Assembly: GCF_958299795.1 (NCBI RefSeq)
Contig: NC_133204.1
Location: 26,708,183-26,772,182, forward strand
Origin: Porites lutea
Taxonomy: Eukaryota; Cnidaria; Anthozoa; Scleractinia; Poritidae
Direction of reading: 5' to 3'
Length of the DNA: 64,000 nt
The position numbers and the translations under genes were made by a program. Below, piece after piece: positions 42,041 to 50,150 of the stretch. Each line of letters begins with the position of its first letter. The first letter of the stretch is position 1. A model generated the notes under the pieces. It worked only from the letters and a program-made list of their open reading frames with translations. It ran no database searches and was not told the origin of the DNA.

Positions 42041-43092
42041 AACACTTGCAAATCTTTTTTCCAAACCCAAGAGTTATATTTTTTCGGCCAACCCTTCCAA
42101 GACACAAAGACTTGTTTTCCTTTGCGTTTTAAAACTTGATCAATACGAAATAATGAATCGTCTGCGACATTGACCTTTTGCAGATCTGGTTCATAAAACG
42201 TTCCTTTTATAGGAGACCCGTCCCATTCCGTGAGTTTATACGTTACCACTGGTTTTGTGGTATAGATTTGTTTCACTAAAAACACTTCTTCGGTCCACCC
42301 AGGCAAATACCCTTTTTTAAAAGAACGGAATTTTTTATTGAGTCTTACTTTATCACCTACTTGACATTGCGGTTTTTTCACTTTGTTGTCTTTTTTCGTA
42401 TCGTATAAACGATACCAAATTTCGGTTTCGTTGGACTCGTTGACATTGACAGGTTTCTCTTGAATACTACGATGATAGGAATGATTATATGCTTTCACTA
42501 AAGCAGGCAACACATCAATATACTTGAGCGTATTATGCGCAGTAAAATAGCGAAACATGTTCGTTTTCAAAGTTCGATTCCAACGTTCCACTACGGAACC
42601 GTGAGGATCTCCATGGGTAGAAAAATGATTCACACCCTGTTTTTTAAAAAAGGATTGCACTTTAACATTATAAAATTCACCGCCAAAATCCGTTTGTACT
42701 TTTTGAGGTAAACGATCTCCTAATCTTGCCCATAGTCTTTGTAAGGCTTCTACCATCGCTGTTGCGCTTTTACTCTTTAACGGTTCTACCCAGGCAAATT
42801 TTGAGAGCACATCAATCACCGTCAGTAAATATTTGTACCCTTTGTTGTATTTGGCTAGTTTTTGCATGTCTACCAAGTCCATGACAAATTGTTCGTTGAT
42901 TTTAAACACCAGGGTGGGTAACGTTTTAAAACGTCGACGCCTTGGTTTATGCAGGGTGTAACTCAGCACTTGTTGCAGTTCCTTCTTGGCTTGGGACACA
43001 GGAATCTTGTGTGCTTTGGCAAATTTGGCAATTCCTCCCAGTGATCCAGGTTCTGTAGGATCGACATAAGAAGCAGATAATTTTGTTTCCAT
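42037..43092 (-). CDS. int: Retroviral-like integrase with C-terminal chromodomain, 351 aa
   Basis: The DDE core has D72 (FVMDLVDM), D135 (VQTDFGGEF) and E169 (GSVVERWNRTLK). Then follow a basic DNA-binding region (VGDKVRLNKKFRSF) and a chromodomain (FRIDQVLKRKGKQVFVSWKG to WVWKKDLQVL, residues about 312-351). It inserts the element with a 6-bp stagger. A chromodomain may steer insertion to certain chromatin. The N-terminal zinc motif typical of retroviruses is not clear. The frame is intact. It overlaps the next gene by ATGA. Confidence 0.92.
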   Translation of the reverse strand: METKLSASYVDPTEPGSLGGIAKFAKAHKIPVSQAKKELQQVLSYTLHKPRRRRFKTLPTLVFKINEQFVMDLVDMQKLAKYNKGYKYLLTVIDVLSKFAWVEPLKSKSATAMVEALQRLWARLGDRLPQKVQTDFGGEFYNVKVQSFFKKQGVNHFSTHGDPHGSVVERWNRTLKTNMFRYFTAHNTLKYIDVLPALVKAYNHSYHRSIQEKPVNVNESNETEIWYRLYDTKKDNKVKKPQCQVGDKVRLNKKFRSFKKGYLPGWTEEVFLVKQIYTTKPVVTYKLTEWDGSPIKGTFYEPDLQKVNVADDSLFRIDQVLKRKGKQVFVSWKGWPKKYNSWVWKKDLQVL

Positions 43093-43389
43093 GGTACGAT
43101 AGATACTGTCCTGCTAAATACGAAAATGAATACATGTTCTTTGAATAATGCTTCTTTAAATAGCGAAACACAGTTACTCCTTCAGAAGGAAAGTGCCGAT
43201 GTAACCAAGTGATGTAAATTGCATAATGTCCCCAGGACAATTGGTTATGATACATCATAAATTTAAACAGAGCAATAGGAGGACAAGTGTCTTAAAAGAG
43301 GGCAGAGTCTGCACAAATATGTTGGCAAATCCACACAGTACTTCTATACTGCAGATTTCCCATGACGAAATGACTGCTTTTAAAAACAA

Positions 43390-43815
43390 ATCACCCACTT
43401 TATACCCTAACCCTAATCCCAAGAGGCTAGGGTTTAACCCTAACCTTATTAGCATTTTAACCCTAACCCTAACCCTAATCCCAAGGGGCTAGGGTTTAAC
43501 CCTAACTTTATTAGCATTTTAACCCTAACCCTAACCCTAACCCTAATCCGAAGGGGTTAGGGTTTAACCCTAACCTTATTAGCATTTTAACCCTAACCCT
43601 AACCCTAATCCCAAGGGGCTAGGGTTTAACCCTAACTTTATTAGCATTTTAACCCTAACCCTAACCCTAACCCTAATCCCAAGGGGCTAGGGTTTAACCC
43701 TAACCTTATTAGCATTTTAACCCTAACCCTAACTCTAACCCTAATCCCAAGGGGCTAGGGTTTAACCCCAACCTTATTAGCATTTTAACCCTAACCCTAA
43801 CCCTAACAAGAAAAC
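43390..43815. repeat. Telomere-like tandem array inside the Polinton
   Basis: About six units of 61-69 bp. Each has (TAACCC)2-4, then TAATCCCAAGGGGCTAGGG, then TTTAACCCTAAC, then TTATTAGCATTTT. Unit length changes with the number of TAACCC motifs. TTAGGG is the cnidarian telomere repeat. The array fills the space between integrase and GRF gene 1. Confidence 0.9.
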
Positions 43816-43892
43816 AACCACAAACAATTCCTTTTCAACACTTTTATTTAAAAATTGACAGAACTAGTAATTGCCTGTTTCAGAAGAGTACC

Positions 43893-45098
43893 TCAAAAGA
43901 TACCAGTTCCATATGTTCTAAATGTTTCGTACGAATAGGGTAACAAACCCGCTTCCTTTCTTCGAGCATTGTTTGCATCACATTCTTGAACAAATCTCTT
44001 TTCTTTTTCTTGTTTTTGCTTGTCTGTTTCTTCTGGAACACATACATTCACTAATTGAGCAAAAAAACGTTCCTCAACTGGCGTTAAAGGCAATCCCTTC
44101 TGCTTTCTGTTGCGACAATAGGAAGCCAAACTGCACACTTTTTCAGGCAAATAACCAAAAGGGCAGTCTTCATACACTGCTTTGGCGATGGCTGCTTCGT
44201 TCTTTTCATACTTTTCAGCCCCGGGAGGAGGTTTCCACTCATCATGTTTGCTTGCTATGCATGCATTTAAAAACTTTTCATCCGCAGATGAAAGAGCATG
44301 ACCTTTGCTTTTTTGTTTTTCTAGATACTCAGCTACATTTGCATCAGCTAAAGGAAGATGATGCCATCCTTTCACACGAGAATTAAACCTATGGTTGGCA
44401 ATACTAACAGCCTCCTTCCATTGCTCTCGTTTCTTGAGCTCCTTGGCTATCTCTGGACTCGACTGAAAGGTGCTTGGCAGAGGGGTGCTGTTCCAAGGAT
44501 TCTTTGTTTGCGCTTTTCTTTGTTCTTCTTGCTTTTTGGCTGATTCAGCAAATGTTTTGGCTGATTCAGCAAACCATGCATGTTGCTGATTCTGCTCTGT
44601 TTGAGTTTCGGCATCTTGTTTGCTGTACCAACCATTGCGCTGTTTCCACGTTTCAACATTCGCTTCCGCTTGTTGCTTCCATTCTGCTCTGCTCAGGTTT
44701 GTCGCATACTTGAGTTTATGGATGGGTCTCTTATCGATAAACAGTGGTGTGTGAATCCACTGAAAATATTTGCAGCGAGTCTCAGCTGAAGCGGGTGTTC
44801 CACAGGTTAAGAAGACTTTGTTCAGGTTTCTGGCTGTCTTACTAAGGCGTAGAATAGGAATTCGTGAGCAATGACATTTCAAATCTCCCCATTCGGTTTT
44901 TACTTCTGCATGCATGTCTTTCTTTAAGGCATCATACACTTTCAGTTTGTCTGCAATCTTTCCATAAAATCTTGGGCAGAGTTTCTTTTCTTCAAAACAT
45001 GACAGCAAAAAATGTGTGTTGAAAGGATCACTCTCAGTAGCTCCAAAATCGACGCTCATCATTTCAAGGTCTTCTTCTCTACTCATTTCACAAGTCAT
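43893..45098 (-). CDS. GRF zinc-finger protein 1, 401 aa
   Basis: A GRF-type zinc finger spans about residues 75-115: C75, C77, C99, C109 with F112 and W114 (KCHCSRIPILRLS, VFLTC, RCKYFQWIH). GRF fingers bind single-stranded nucleic acid in host repair enzymes such as topoisomerase III alpha and APE2. The rest is charged, with repeated SAETFAESAKK-like coiled segments. The C-terminal half has regular R/K-rich helices. A TATAAAA box lies 45 nt upstream. It may protect or process element DNA; that is inference. Confidence 0.65.
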   Translation of the reverse strand: MTCEMSREEDLEMMSVDFGATESDPFNTHFLLSCFEEKKLCPRFYGKIADKLKVYDALKKDMHAEVKTEWGDLKCHCSRIPILRLSKTARNLNKVFLTCGTPASAETRCKYFQWIHTPLFIDKRPIHKLKYATNLSRAEWKQQAEANVETWKQRNGWYSKQDAETQTEQNQQHAWFAESAKTFAESAKKQEEQRKAQTKNPWNSTPLPSTFQSSPEIAKELKKREQWKEAVSIANHRFNSRVKGWHHLPLADANVAEYLEKQKSKGHALSSADEKFLNACIASKHDEWKPPPGAEKYEKNEAAIAKAVYEDCPFGYLPEKVCSLASYCRNRKQKGLPLTPVEERFFAQLVNVCVPEETDKQKQEKEKRFVQECDANNARRKEAGLLPYSYETFRTYGTGIF

Positions 45099-45290
45099 GG
45101 CTGCAGAGTTTGTGATTTGACCAGAGATTGCCCCAATTTTATAATCCTCCCAAGGTCCCTAGGGTATTGGGCAAGATCGGGCAAGAATCCCCAAGGGTGT
45201 TAGACCAATAAACACACGTTTTTAATAAGATCACAATATTTAATTTTAAACAACAACAAACTTTTTTACAACAACAAGAACAAAGTGTTT
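45099..45290. other. Spacer between the two GRF genes
   Basis: Short spacer with the TATA box of GRF gene 1 (45137-45143, minus strand) and a CCCTAGGG palindrome near 45155. No gene. Confidence 0.4.
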
Positions 45291-46229
45291 TTAGGGAAAT
45301 TGAAATCCTCCTGCCTCTACTTTAGGTCGTTTCTGTAATCTTTCTTGTACCATCTCATGCATTCGTTTCTTGAGAGCTGAGGGTGTAGAAGCTTTAGGGA
45401 CCTTCACAGGTTTAGGTGCTTGGTGAATCCACTGAAAGTAATTACACCTGACTTCTCTCTCCTTAGGGCAGCTTAGGAACAATTTGTTTGGATTTCTTGG
45501 TGTTTGACTGAGCTTGAGTCTAGGCACTAATCCACAGTGACAGGCAAAGGTTCCCCATTGTTGATGGATTTTGGGATGAATGCTGTTACAAATGGTTTTC
45601 AACACTGTCTGCTTGCTGTCTACATTGCCAAAATACACGGGGCATGTATAACCATTGGCAAGTCCTTTTTCAGGCAGGAAAAAGTTGGTATGCAAAGGTT
45701 TGCTTGCATCCATCAGATATTCTTGCAACGCCAGTTCTTCTAAATTAGGTACATCGAATTCCCCTTCTATAGGCCACCATTCCACTTGTCGACCATCTGG
45801 TAACACAGCGACTCCTTCTTCCATGATATGCACGGGATCTAGGTCAGGCTGTGTTTCCATAGAACTCGGTCCATTGAATAGATCTTGGCAGGCCTGCTGC
45901 ATTTCCTCATAGGAAGGAAGCATGATCTCTGTTGCTGGTTGTGCATTCTCATTGACATTCATTTGAGGTTCTGGGTCCAGGTATTTCTGCAACCTACATT
46001 TATCGCCTGTAGTGTAATGGGATGCTGTCCATTCTTTTGTAAAAGGTTCAGCATTCTCAATCATTTGAGGTTCTGGCGTTTTTAGAACGGATTGAACTAC
46101 TTCTACTCCTGTCTTATTTTTTGCTTTTCTGGCTTTCTTCTTGGCAGCTTCCATGTTAAACGGCGGTTCTTGCAGATAACACATAGTGAAAAAGCACATC
46201 AAATACACAGATTTATACTTACTTGACAT
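45291..46229 (-). CDS. GRF zinc-finger protein 2, up to 312 aa
   Basis: A GRF finger lies near the C-terminus: C230, C232, C254, C262, F265, W267 (FACHCGLVPRLKLS, LFLSC, RCNYFQWIH). It is closely similar to protein 1, so the two arose by duplication, but the finger is C-terminal here and N-terminal there. The start is uncertain: ATGs at 46229, 46199, 46184 and 46154; a TATAAAT at 46211-46217 favours 46184 or later. The N-terminus is basic, then acidic. Confidence 0.6.
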   Translation of the reverse strand: MSSKYKSVYLMCFFTMCYLQEPPFNMEAAKKKARKAKNKTGVEVVQSVLKTPEPQMIENAEPFTKEWTASHYTTGDKCRLQKYLDPEPQMNVNENAQPATEIMLPSYEEMQQACQDLFNGPSSMETQPDLDPVHIMEEGVAVLPDGRQVEWWPIEGEFDVPNLEELALQEYLMDASKPLHTNFFLPEKGLANGYTCPVYFGNVDSKQTVLKTICNSIHPKIHQQWGTFACHCGLVPRLKLSQTPRNPNKLFLSCPKEREVRCNYFQWIHQAPKPVKVPKASTPSALKKRMHEMVQERLQKRPKVEAGGFQFP

Positions 46230-46324
46230 CCCTTAGGGAATTGGACATGTCTCGGCAATGACGTCACTTCTGTCACGAACTCACACGAATCACCCCCTTG
46301 GGACATGAACATGTTAGGGCAAAC

Positions 46325-46331
46325 TATAAAA
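46325..46331 (+). promoter_or_regulatory. TATA box of minor capsid-like gene 3
   Basis: TATAAAA lies 41 nt before the ATG at 46366. Confidence 0.6.
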
Positions 46332-46365
46332 GAGAGTAATTAGCTCATTTTTATTATTAAACAAC

Positions 46366-48189
46366 ATGACTCAGCCAATTGAAACCTCGTTTTATGTGAC
46401 GCTGACTAGTCAAAAAACACAGGAATTTCCAGACAATTTACCCACACAATTTCAATACCGTTTGCCTCAAAGCTTATGGTTACCGGGCAAATGGAAAGTG
46501 GGATTGGCAAGTGTGTTTTTACCTGGCGTTTCCAATCCCATTCCCCATGTTGTCACATCCCATGTCAGTTCCTCTCCGCCCAAACAACATGACATACTTC
46601 CTACCAAACCTTTCAGTATTCGGTCGATTCACAACCTGTACAAAGGGAGTAATACCGATATTTTATTTCAACAATATGCCAAAGCTTTCAAATCAAGTCA
46701 ATCTCAAGAATTTTTGTCCAAACTTAAAACAGCAGATTTGCAAGATGCCTCCAACGGGTTTGATTTTATGTCCAAATGCATGCGATGGATAGAACAGGAT
46801 TTAAACAAAAAATTACCCACGGGGTATGAATTTGCCGACAGTACCGATAATTGGAGAATAGATGTTTCTGCTCAAGATAATTACACGACTTGGCTGCTTC
46901 GACATTACAATATTAAAAGTACCAACAGAAAAAGTGTGCCTTATTTAGCCATTAATTTGATCTTGGCTAAACAAATGGGATGGGTGGTAGAAACAGCTAA
47001 CAATGTGTTTGCGGTGGGACCAAATTTACTCATGGAACTTCCAGATGGTACTACTGGCGTAAAACCAGATCCTGCAACCTGTCTCAATGCAAAATTTACT
47101 TTTACTCAACCCATTCATGTAGTAGACGGGTTGCTGTATCTTTGCTCCACATTTAGTTGGCGCTTTGTGAATTTAAATGAAGCCTTTGACAAAGCGATTC
47201 ATCAGGCCTATGAAACCCCAAAAACAGTTTTGAATGTGTTCAAACCCTGGATGACTAACCTTTCATTATGGAATATGGATCTTGGACTCGACTTGGACGA
47301 TAAGTTTGTAGATCTGCCTGTATCTCCCCATTATTGGAAACCCACGACTCTGAGTGTGACTTTGTTAAGAGGGGTACAAATTGCGGATGGTGTATCTCAC
47401 GAAAAATACACTGGAAAACTGCAGATTGATATGACCTCCTTAACTCGCAACAAAACTTATACGGTCGCATTAGAGTGGTACCAAAAGGATGCGTGGTTGT
47501 TTAACCGTTCTAACTTTGGTGCTGATGGTTCAGGTTTACAAGTTCATCATTTGCGGGTTGAAAAACATACTCATGAGCAAAACAAAACCCATTTGATTTA
47601 TTATCACACTCTTACTATTCAATTCACTAAAACTTCAAGTAGACATGCTAAACTAAACATCGAGTTTGACATAGGGTTTCCACTGTCAGCGAAATACTCA
47701 GATGATTTGAAAGACAACACTTTTTTAGTGTTGTATGGAGTAGAGGGACATGTAGAACAGGTACCAAATGTGTATGATGATCACCCGGTCATTCCCTCTT
47801 CTCACACAACAACCGAAACAACGACTACCAGTATGGGGGACAAGAAAGCATCCACACTTCCTAAATCTCATGGAACAGACAATTTACGTCCTCTGTTTTT
47901 GTCTTGCAATTTAACTAAAAGCATTGATGGAAACAAAACCATCATGAAGTCTGTCGCTTATAATAACGAAAAAACGCTGATTGAATGTAACCCCATTCAA
48001 TTTTATTCCATGCGGAGTTATTTGGTGGACATTTTAGAAGTGACTGTGACAGAATGGAATAACACTATTCCCGACTTCAATCAGGATAGTCCAGTCATTG
48101 TCACCCTGTTTTTCAAGAAAAAGCTGACAGAGTCTCAACGCAAATACATTAAGTTGGATGAATCATTCGACCGTGACCAGCTCATATAA
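46366..48189 (+). CDS. Polinton minor capsid (penton)-like protein 3, 607 aa
   Basis: It starts MTQPIETSFYVTLTSQ, then F-P-D-N-L-P-T-Q-F-Q-Y-R-L-P and LWLPGKWKVGLASVFLPG, the clearest version of the family N-terminus. C-terminal motif: YLVDILEVTVTEWNN then VTLFFKKKL. It is nearly twice as long as paralogue 1, with an added central region, so it may form a spike or fibre-like part. The frame is open. Two nucleotides separate its stop from the next ATG (TAAGCATG). Confidence 0.65.
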   Translation: MTQPIETSFYVTLTSQKTQEFPDNLPTQFQYRLPQSLWLPGKWKVGLASVFLPGVSNPIPHVVTSHVSSSPPKQHDILPTKPFSIRSIHNLYKGSNTDILFQQYAKAFKSSQSQEFLSKLKTADLQDASNGFDFMSKCMRWIEQDLNKKLPTGYEFADSTDNWRIDVSAQDNYTTWLLRHYNIKSTNRKSVPYLAINLILAKQMGWVVETANNVFAVGPNLLMELPDGTTGVKPDPATCLNAKFTFTQPIHVVDGLLYLCSTFSWRFVNLNEAFDKAIHQAYETPKTVLNVFKPWMTNLSLWNMDLGLDLDDKFVDLPVSPHYWKPTTLSVTLLRGVQIADGVSHEKYTGKLQIDMTSLTRNKTYTVALEWYQKDAWLFNRSNFGADGSGLQVHHLRVEKHTHEQNKTHLIYYHTLTIQFTKTSSRHAKLNIEFDIGFPLSAKYSDDLKDNTFLVLYGVEGHVEQVPNVYDDHPVIPSSHTTTETTTTSMGDKKASTLPKSHGTDNLRPLFLSCNLTKSIDGNKTIMKSVAYNNEKTLIECNPIQFYSMRSYLVDILEVTVTEWNNTIPDFNQDSPVIVTLFFKKKLTESQRKYIKLDESFDRDQLI

Positions 48190-48191
48190 GC

Positions 48192-48419
48192 ATGCATGGG
48201 CAACACAGTTCATTCATTATGTGTGAGCTCGAGTGGATCAACATCGCTAGTAAATCACTAGCTTATTGCGCTCAGTTGTTGCAACAGATTAAACAGCTCA
48301 AGGAAAAGTTTGAGAGACTCCAAGAAGAAGCGGCTAGACTGAAAACTTTGGTTCAAAAACAAGAACAGCTGGTACAAGATCTAACCGAAAGACATGGGGG
48401 CTACGACACCGTCTACTAA
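48192..48419 (+). CDS. Small coiled-coil protein, 75 aa
   Basis: Residues about 30-66 form heptads (LLQQIKQLKEKFERLQEEAA, then LKTLVQKQEQLVQDL). It is a likely oligomerisation element. It sits between minor capsid-like protein 3 and a duplicated gene pair, overlapping the first by 26 nt. No TATA box was seen before it. Confidence 0.5.
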   Translation: MHGQHSSFIMCELEWINIASKSLAYCAQLLQQIKQLKEKFERLQEEAARLKTLVQKQEQLVQDLTERHGGYDTVY

Positions 48420-48672
48420 ATTGGAACAGCTGTTAAGAAAAGTACAGCCTCGTCAATTTACCTCCTACCAAGAATTTATACGAGCCTTGATGATTGAGAC
48501 ATTGGCCAACACAAGCATGACCTTTGATCAATTGAATTACGACTTGTTTGCTTTGAACCGAGAGGTATTTCATCAAGTGAACAGAGAAACCACGGCATTT
48601 TTTAAGTTATTGGCTAACAAGCAACAGTGCTTCCTTCCTGATGGACCAACTACCTCACAAGATCAATACTGA
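48394..48672 (+). CDS. Small Polinton protein C, 92 aa (duplicated pair)
   Basis: Pattern LEQLLRKV, YQEFIRALMIETLANTSMTF, LNYDLFALNREV. The next gene has the same pattern. Helical; function unknown. It overlaps both neighbours (26 and 32 nt) in other frames. Confidence 0.5.
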   Translation: MGATTPSTKLEQLLRKVQPRQFTSYQEFIRALMIETLANTSMTFDQLNYDLFALNREVFHQVNRETTAFFKLLANKQQCFLPDGPTTSQDQY

Positions 48673-48910
48673 GCAGTCCAACAGACTCGAGGAAATTTTA
48701 CAGCAAATGGACCCTTCGCTACTACAAGGCTACAAAAAGTTTATACATGAAGTTATTATACAGGGCATCAGCTATCACAATCTTACGTTTGACGCTTTAA
48801 ACTGTTCTTTATTTGACTTCAACAAAGAAGTGATGAATGACATTGTTCAAAAAGCTATTTCTTACTACGAGATGCATGCACCAGAAAAGATCAAGTCCTA
48901 TGGGAATTGA
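48641..48910 (+). CDS. Small Polinton protein D, 89 aa (duplicated pair)
   Basis: Pattern LEEILQQM, YKKFIHEVIIQGISYHNLTF, LNCSLFDFNKEV. It aligns with protein C over about 65 residues without gaps, so the genes are tandem duplicates. Function unknown. Confidence 0.5.
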   Translation: MDQLPHKINTEQSNRLEEILQQMDPSLLQGYKKFIHEVIIQGISYHNLTFDALNCSLFDFNKEVMNDIVQKAISYYEMHAPEKIKSYGN

Positions 48911-48941
48911 ACATGCCTGGGCAATGATGTCATACATCTTC

Positions 48942-48948
48942 TATAAAG
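48942..48948 (+). promoter_or_regulatory. TATA box of the SLOG gene
   Basis: TATAAAG lies 43 nt before the ATG at 48985. Confidence 0.55.
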
Positions 48949-48984
48949 CTCACGTTAAGCTCAACTCATCATAAACATAATACA

Positions 48985-49617
48985 ATGGCTTTCACTGTAA
49001 TCTCTGGCGGCGCAAATGGTGTGGATTTAGAAGCAGAAAAGTTAGCAAGACACTATGGTTTACCAGTGCATGTCCTCATACCTCCTTGCCATCCGAGAAA
49101 AGCCTCCATACAACCCTTAACTCATCAACATTTAGCTGAAGCGATTCCTATCACAACTAAAGTGGCTTTTCGTCTCAACAAACAGTTAACCAACCCGATC
49201 AGTTTACAGTATATACATCGAAATTATCATGTGGTAAAACAAGCTGACATGGTGCTGGCGTTTACCTGTTTTGAACCAGAAAAAAATGTTTGCATGGGCG
49301 GAACAGGTTGGGCCGTGGAAATGTGTAAAGTCCTCAACAAAGTCTTGTATGTGTATGATGTGGAGCGGAACGTGTGGTTGTGGTATAATCCTAAGCAAGA
49401 TATGTTTTACGTCTGTGATCAGATGTCAGAAGAACAGTACGCTATACCTACACTCGTGAAGAAAACTGCCATCATTGGAATGAGAAACATCTACGATTAC
49501 CCTGAGGCTCTTTTCGAATTGCAAGAGACTTTTAAACGTAGTTTACATTTACCAAAACAAGAAGACAAGGATGTAAAGGAACTTTGTAACCCATTTAAAT
49601 TTTTAACTATTTTATAA
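48985..49617 (+). CDS. SLOG-fold (DprA/YpsA-like) nucleotide-binding protein, 210 aa
   Basis: The N-terminus VISGGANGVDLEAEKLARHY is the SLOG/LOG nucleotide-binding loop (GGxxGVD). Later VKQADMVLAF and GGTGWAVEMCKVLNKVLYVY complete a Rossmann-like core with a second Gly-rich loop, as in YpsA/DprA-type proteins. In bacteria SLOG domains bind nucleotides such as NAD derivatives and serve in nucleotide signalling and anti-phage systems, or bind ssDNA (DprA). Here it is Polinton cargo with its own TATA box. Function in the element is unknown; the frame is intact. Confidence 0.7.
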   Translation: MAFTVISGGANGVDLEAEKLARHYGLPVHVLIPPCHPRKASIQPLTHQHLAEAIPITTKVAFRLNKQLTNPISLQYIHRNYHVVKQADMVLAFTCFEPEKNVCMGGTGWAVEMCKVLNKVLYVYDVERNVWLWYNPKQDMFYVCDQMSEEQYAIPTLVKKTAIIGMRNIYDYPEALFELQETFKRSLHLPKQEDKDVKELCNPFKFLTIL

Positions 49618-49622
49618 GGTTT

Positions 49623-49798
49623 TCTTCATAAGGTAAAATGATTTTTAATTGCGATCGCCATCAAACGTCTTTGTTCCAATGGATCTGAGAGTTCTTTCTG
49701 AATGTGTCGCATCATAGACTCACAGTTTAAGATTTCTCTGACTGCTTGAGTGTTTTTTAATCCCTTGCTTTTGCAGACTTTGGTCCAGCAGAACTAAA
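49623..49798 (-). CDS. Short open frame at the Polinton right end, unknown
   Basis: A minus-strand frame of about 55 codons follows an acceptor-like TACAGTCTTTAG. It reads SKGLKNTQAVREILNCES, then MMRHIQKELSDPLEQRRLMA to a stop. It may be a last exon. No family recognised. Confidence 0.3.
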
Positions 49799-49799
49799 G

Positions 49800-49985
49800 A
49801 CTGTAATGCTATGCATAATGAGGTGGGAATCATATCCACGCAAATTATGGAAGAATACAGGAATGTGTGTTGTACGCCGCTTGTTTAGGTTACATGAACT
49901 ATGGGCCGCTCCGCGGTACTCCCCTGTGACATGATTGTGATCTCTCACTTTACACCATTTTTCTTCTTTCTCATAGAAATAAAAT
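49800..49985 (-). pseudogene. Fragment of a second, different Polinton DNA polymerase
   Basis: The minus strand carries KVRDHNHVTGEYRGAAHSSC, then HIPVFFHNLRGYDSHLIM. This zinc/HNH-like box plus exonuclease motif belongs to the other common Polinton polymerase type, not the one at 29.5-34.1 kb, which has AHNTRGFDSSF at the matching site. It is only a remnant. Confidence 0.7.
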
Positions 49986-50077
49986 CACACTATTGTTAAA
50001 CTTTAATTACAAGAAAAATAATAATAATAAAATAAACATTGCTCACCTGACTACTTTGTTGTGATTAACTCGGAAAG

Positions 50078-50150
50078 GGGCTGATAGTACAGTGGTTTAG
50101 TATCCCTGCTTGTCAGGCAGGTGACCCGGGTTCGATTCCCGGTCAGCTCG
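50078..50150 (+). tRNA. tRNA-Asp (GTC) gene within the Polinton right end
   Basis: 73 nt. Acceptor GGGCTGA pairs with TCAGCTC (one G-U); anticodon stem CCTGC/GCAGG around TTGTCAG, anticodon GTC at 50112-50114; T stem CCGGG/CCCGG with TTCGATT. A box (TAGTACAGTGG) and B box (GGTTCGATTCC) are good. No T4 run follows at once; a T7 run lies about 40 nt on. It is intron-less with no encoded CCA. It points outward toward the element end. Confidence 0.85.

Noticed and set aside
43390-43815. CRISPR-like or true chromosome-end telomere reading of the TAACCC array
   Set aside because: Units are direct, with a shared core and no unique spacers, and Polinton genes continue on both sides, so it is neither CRISPR nor a terminus.
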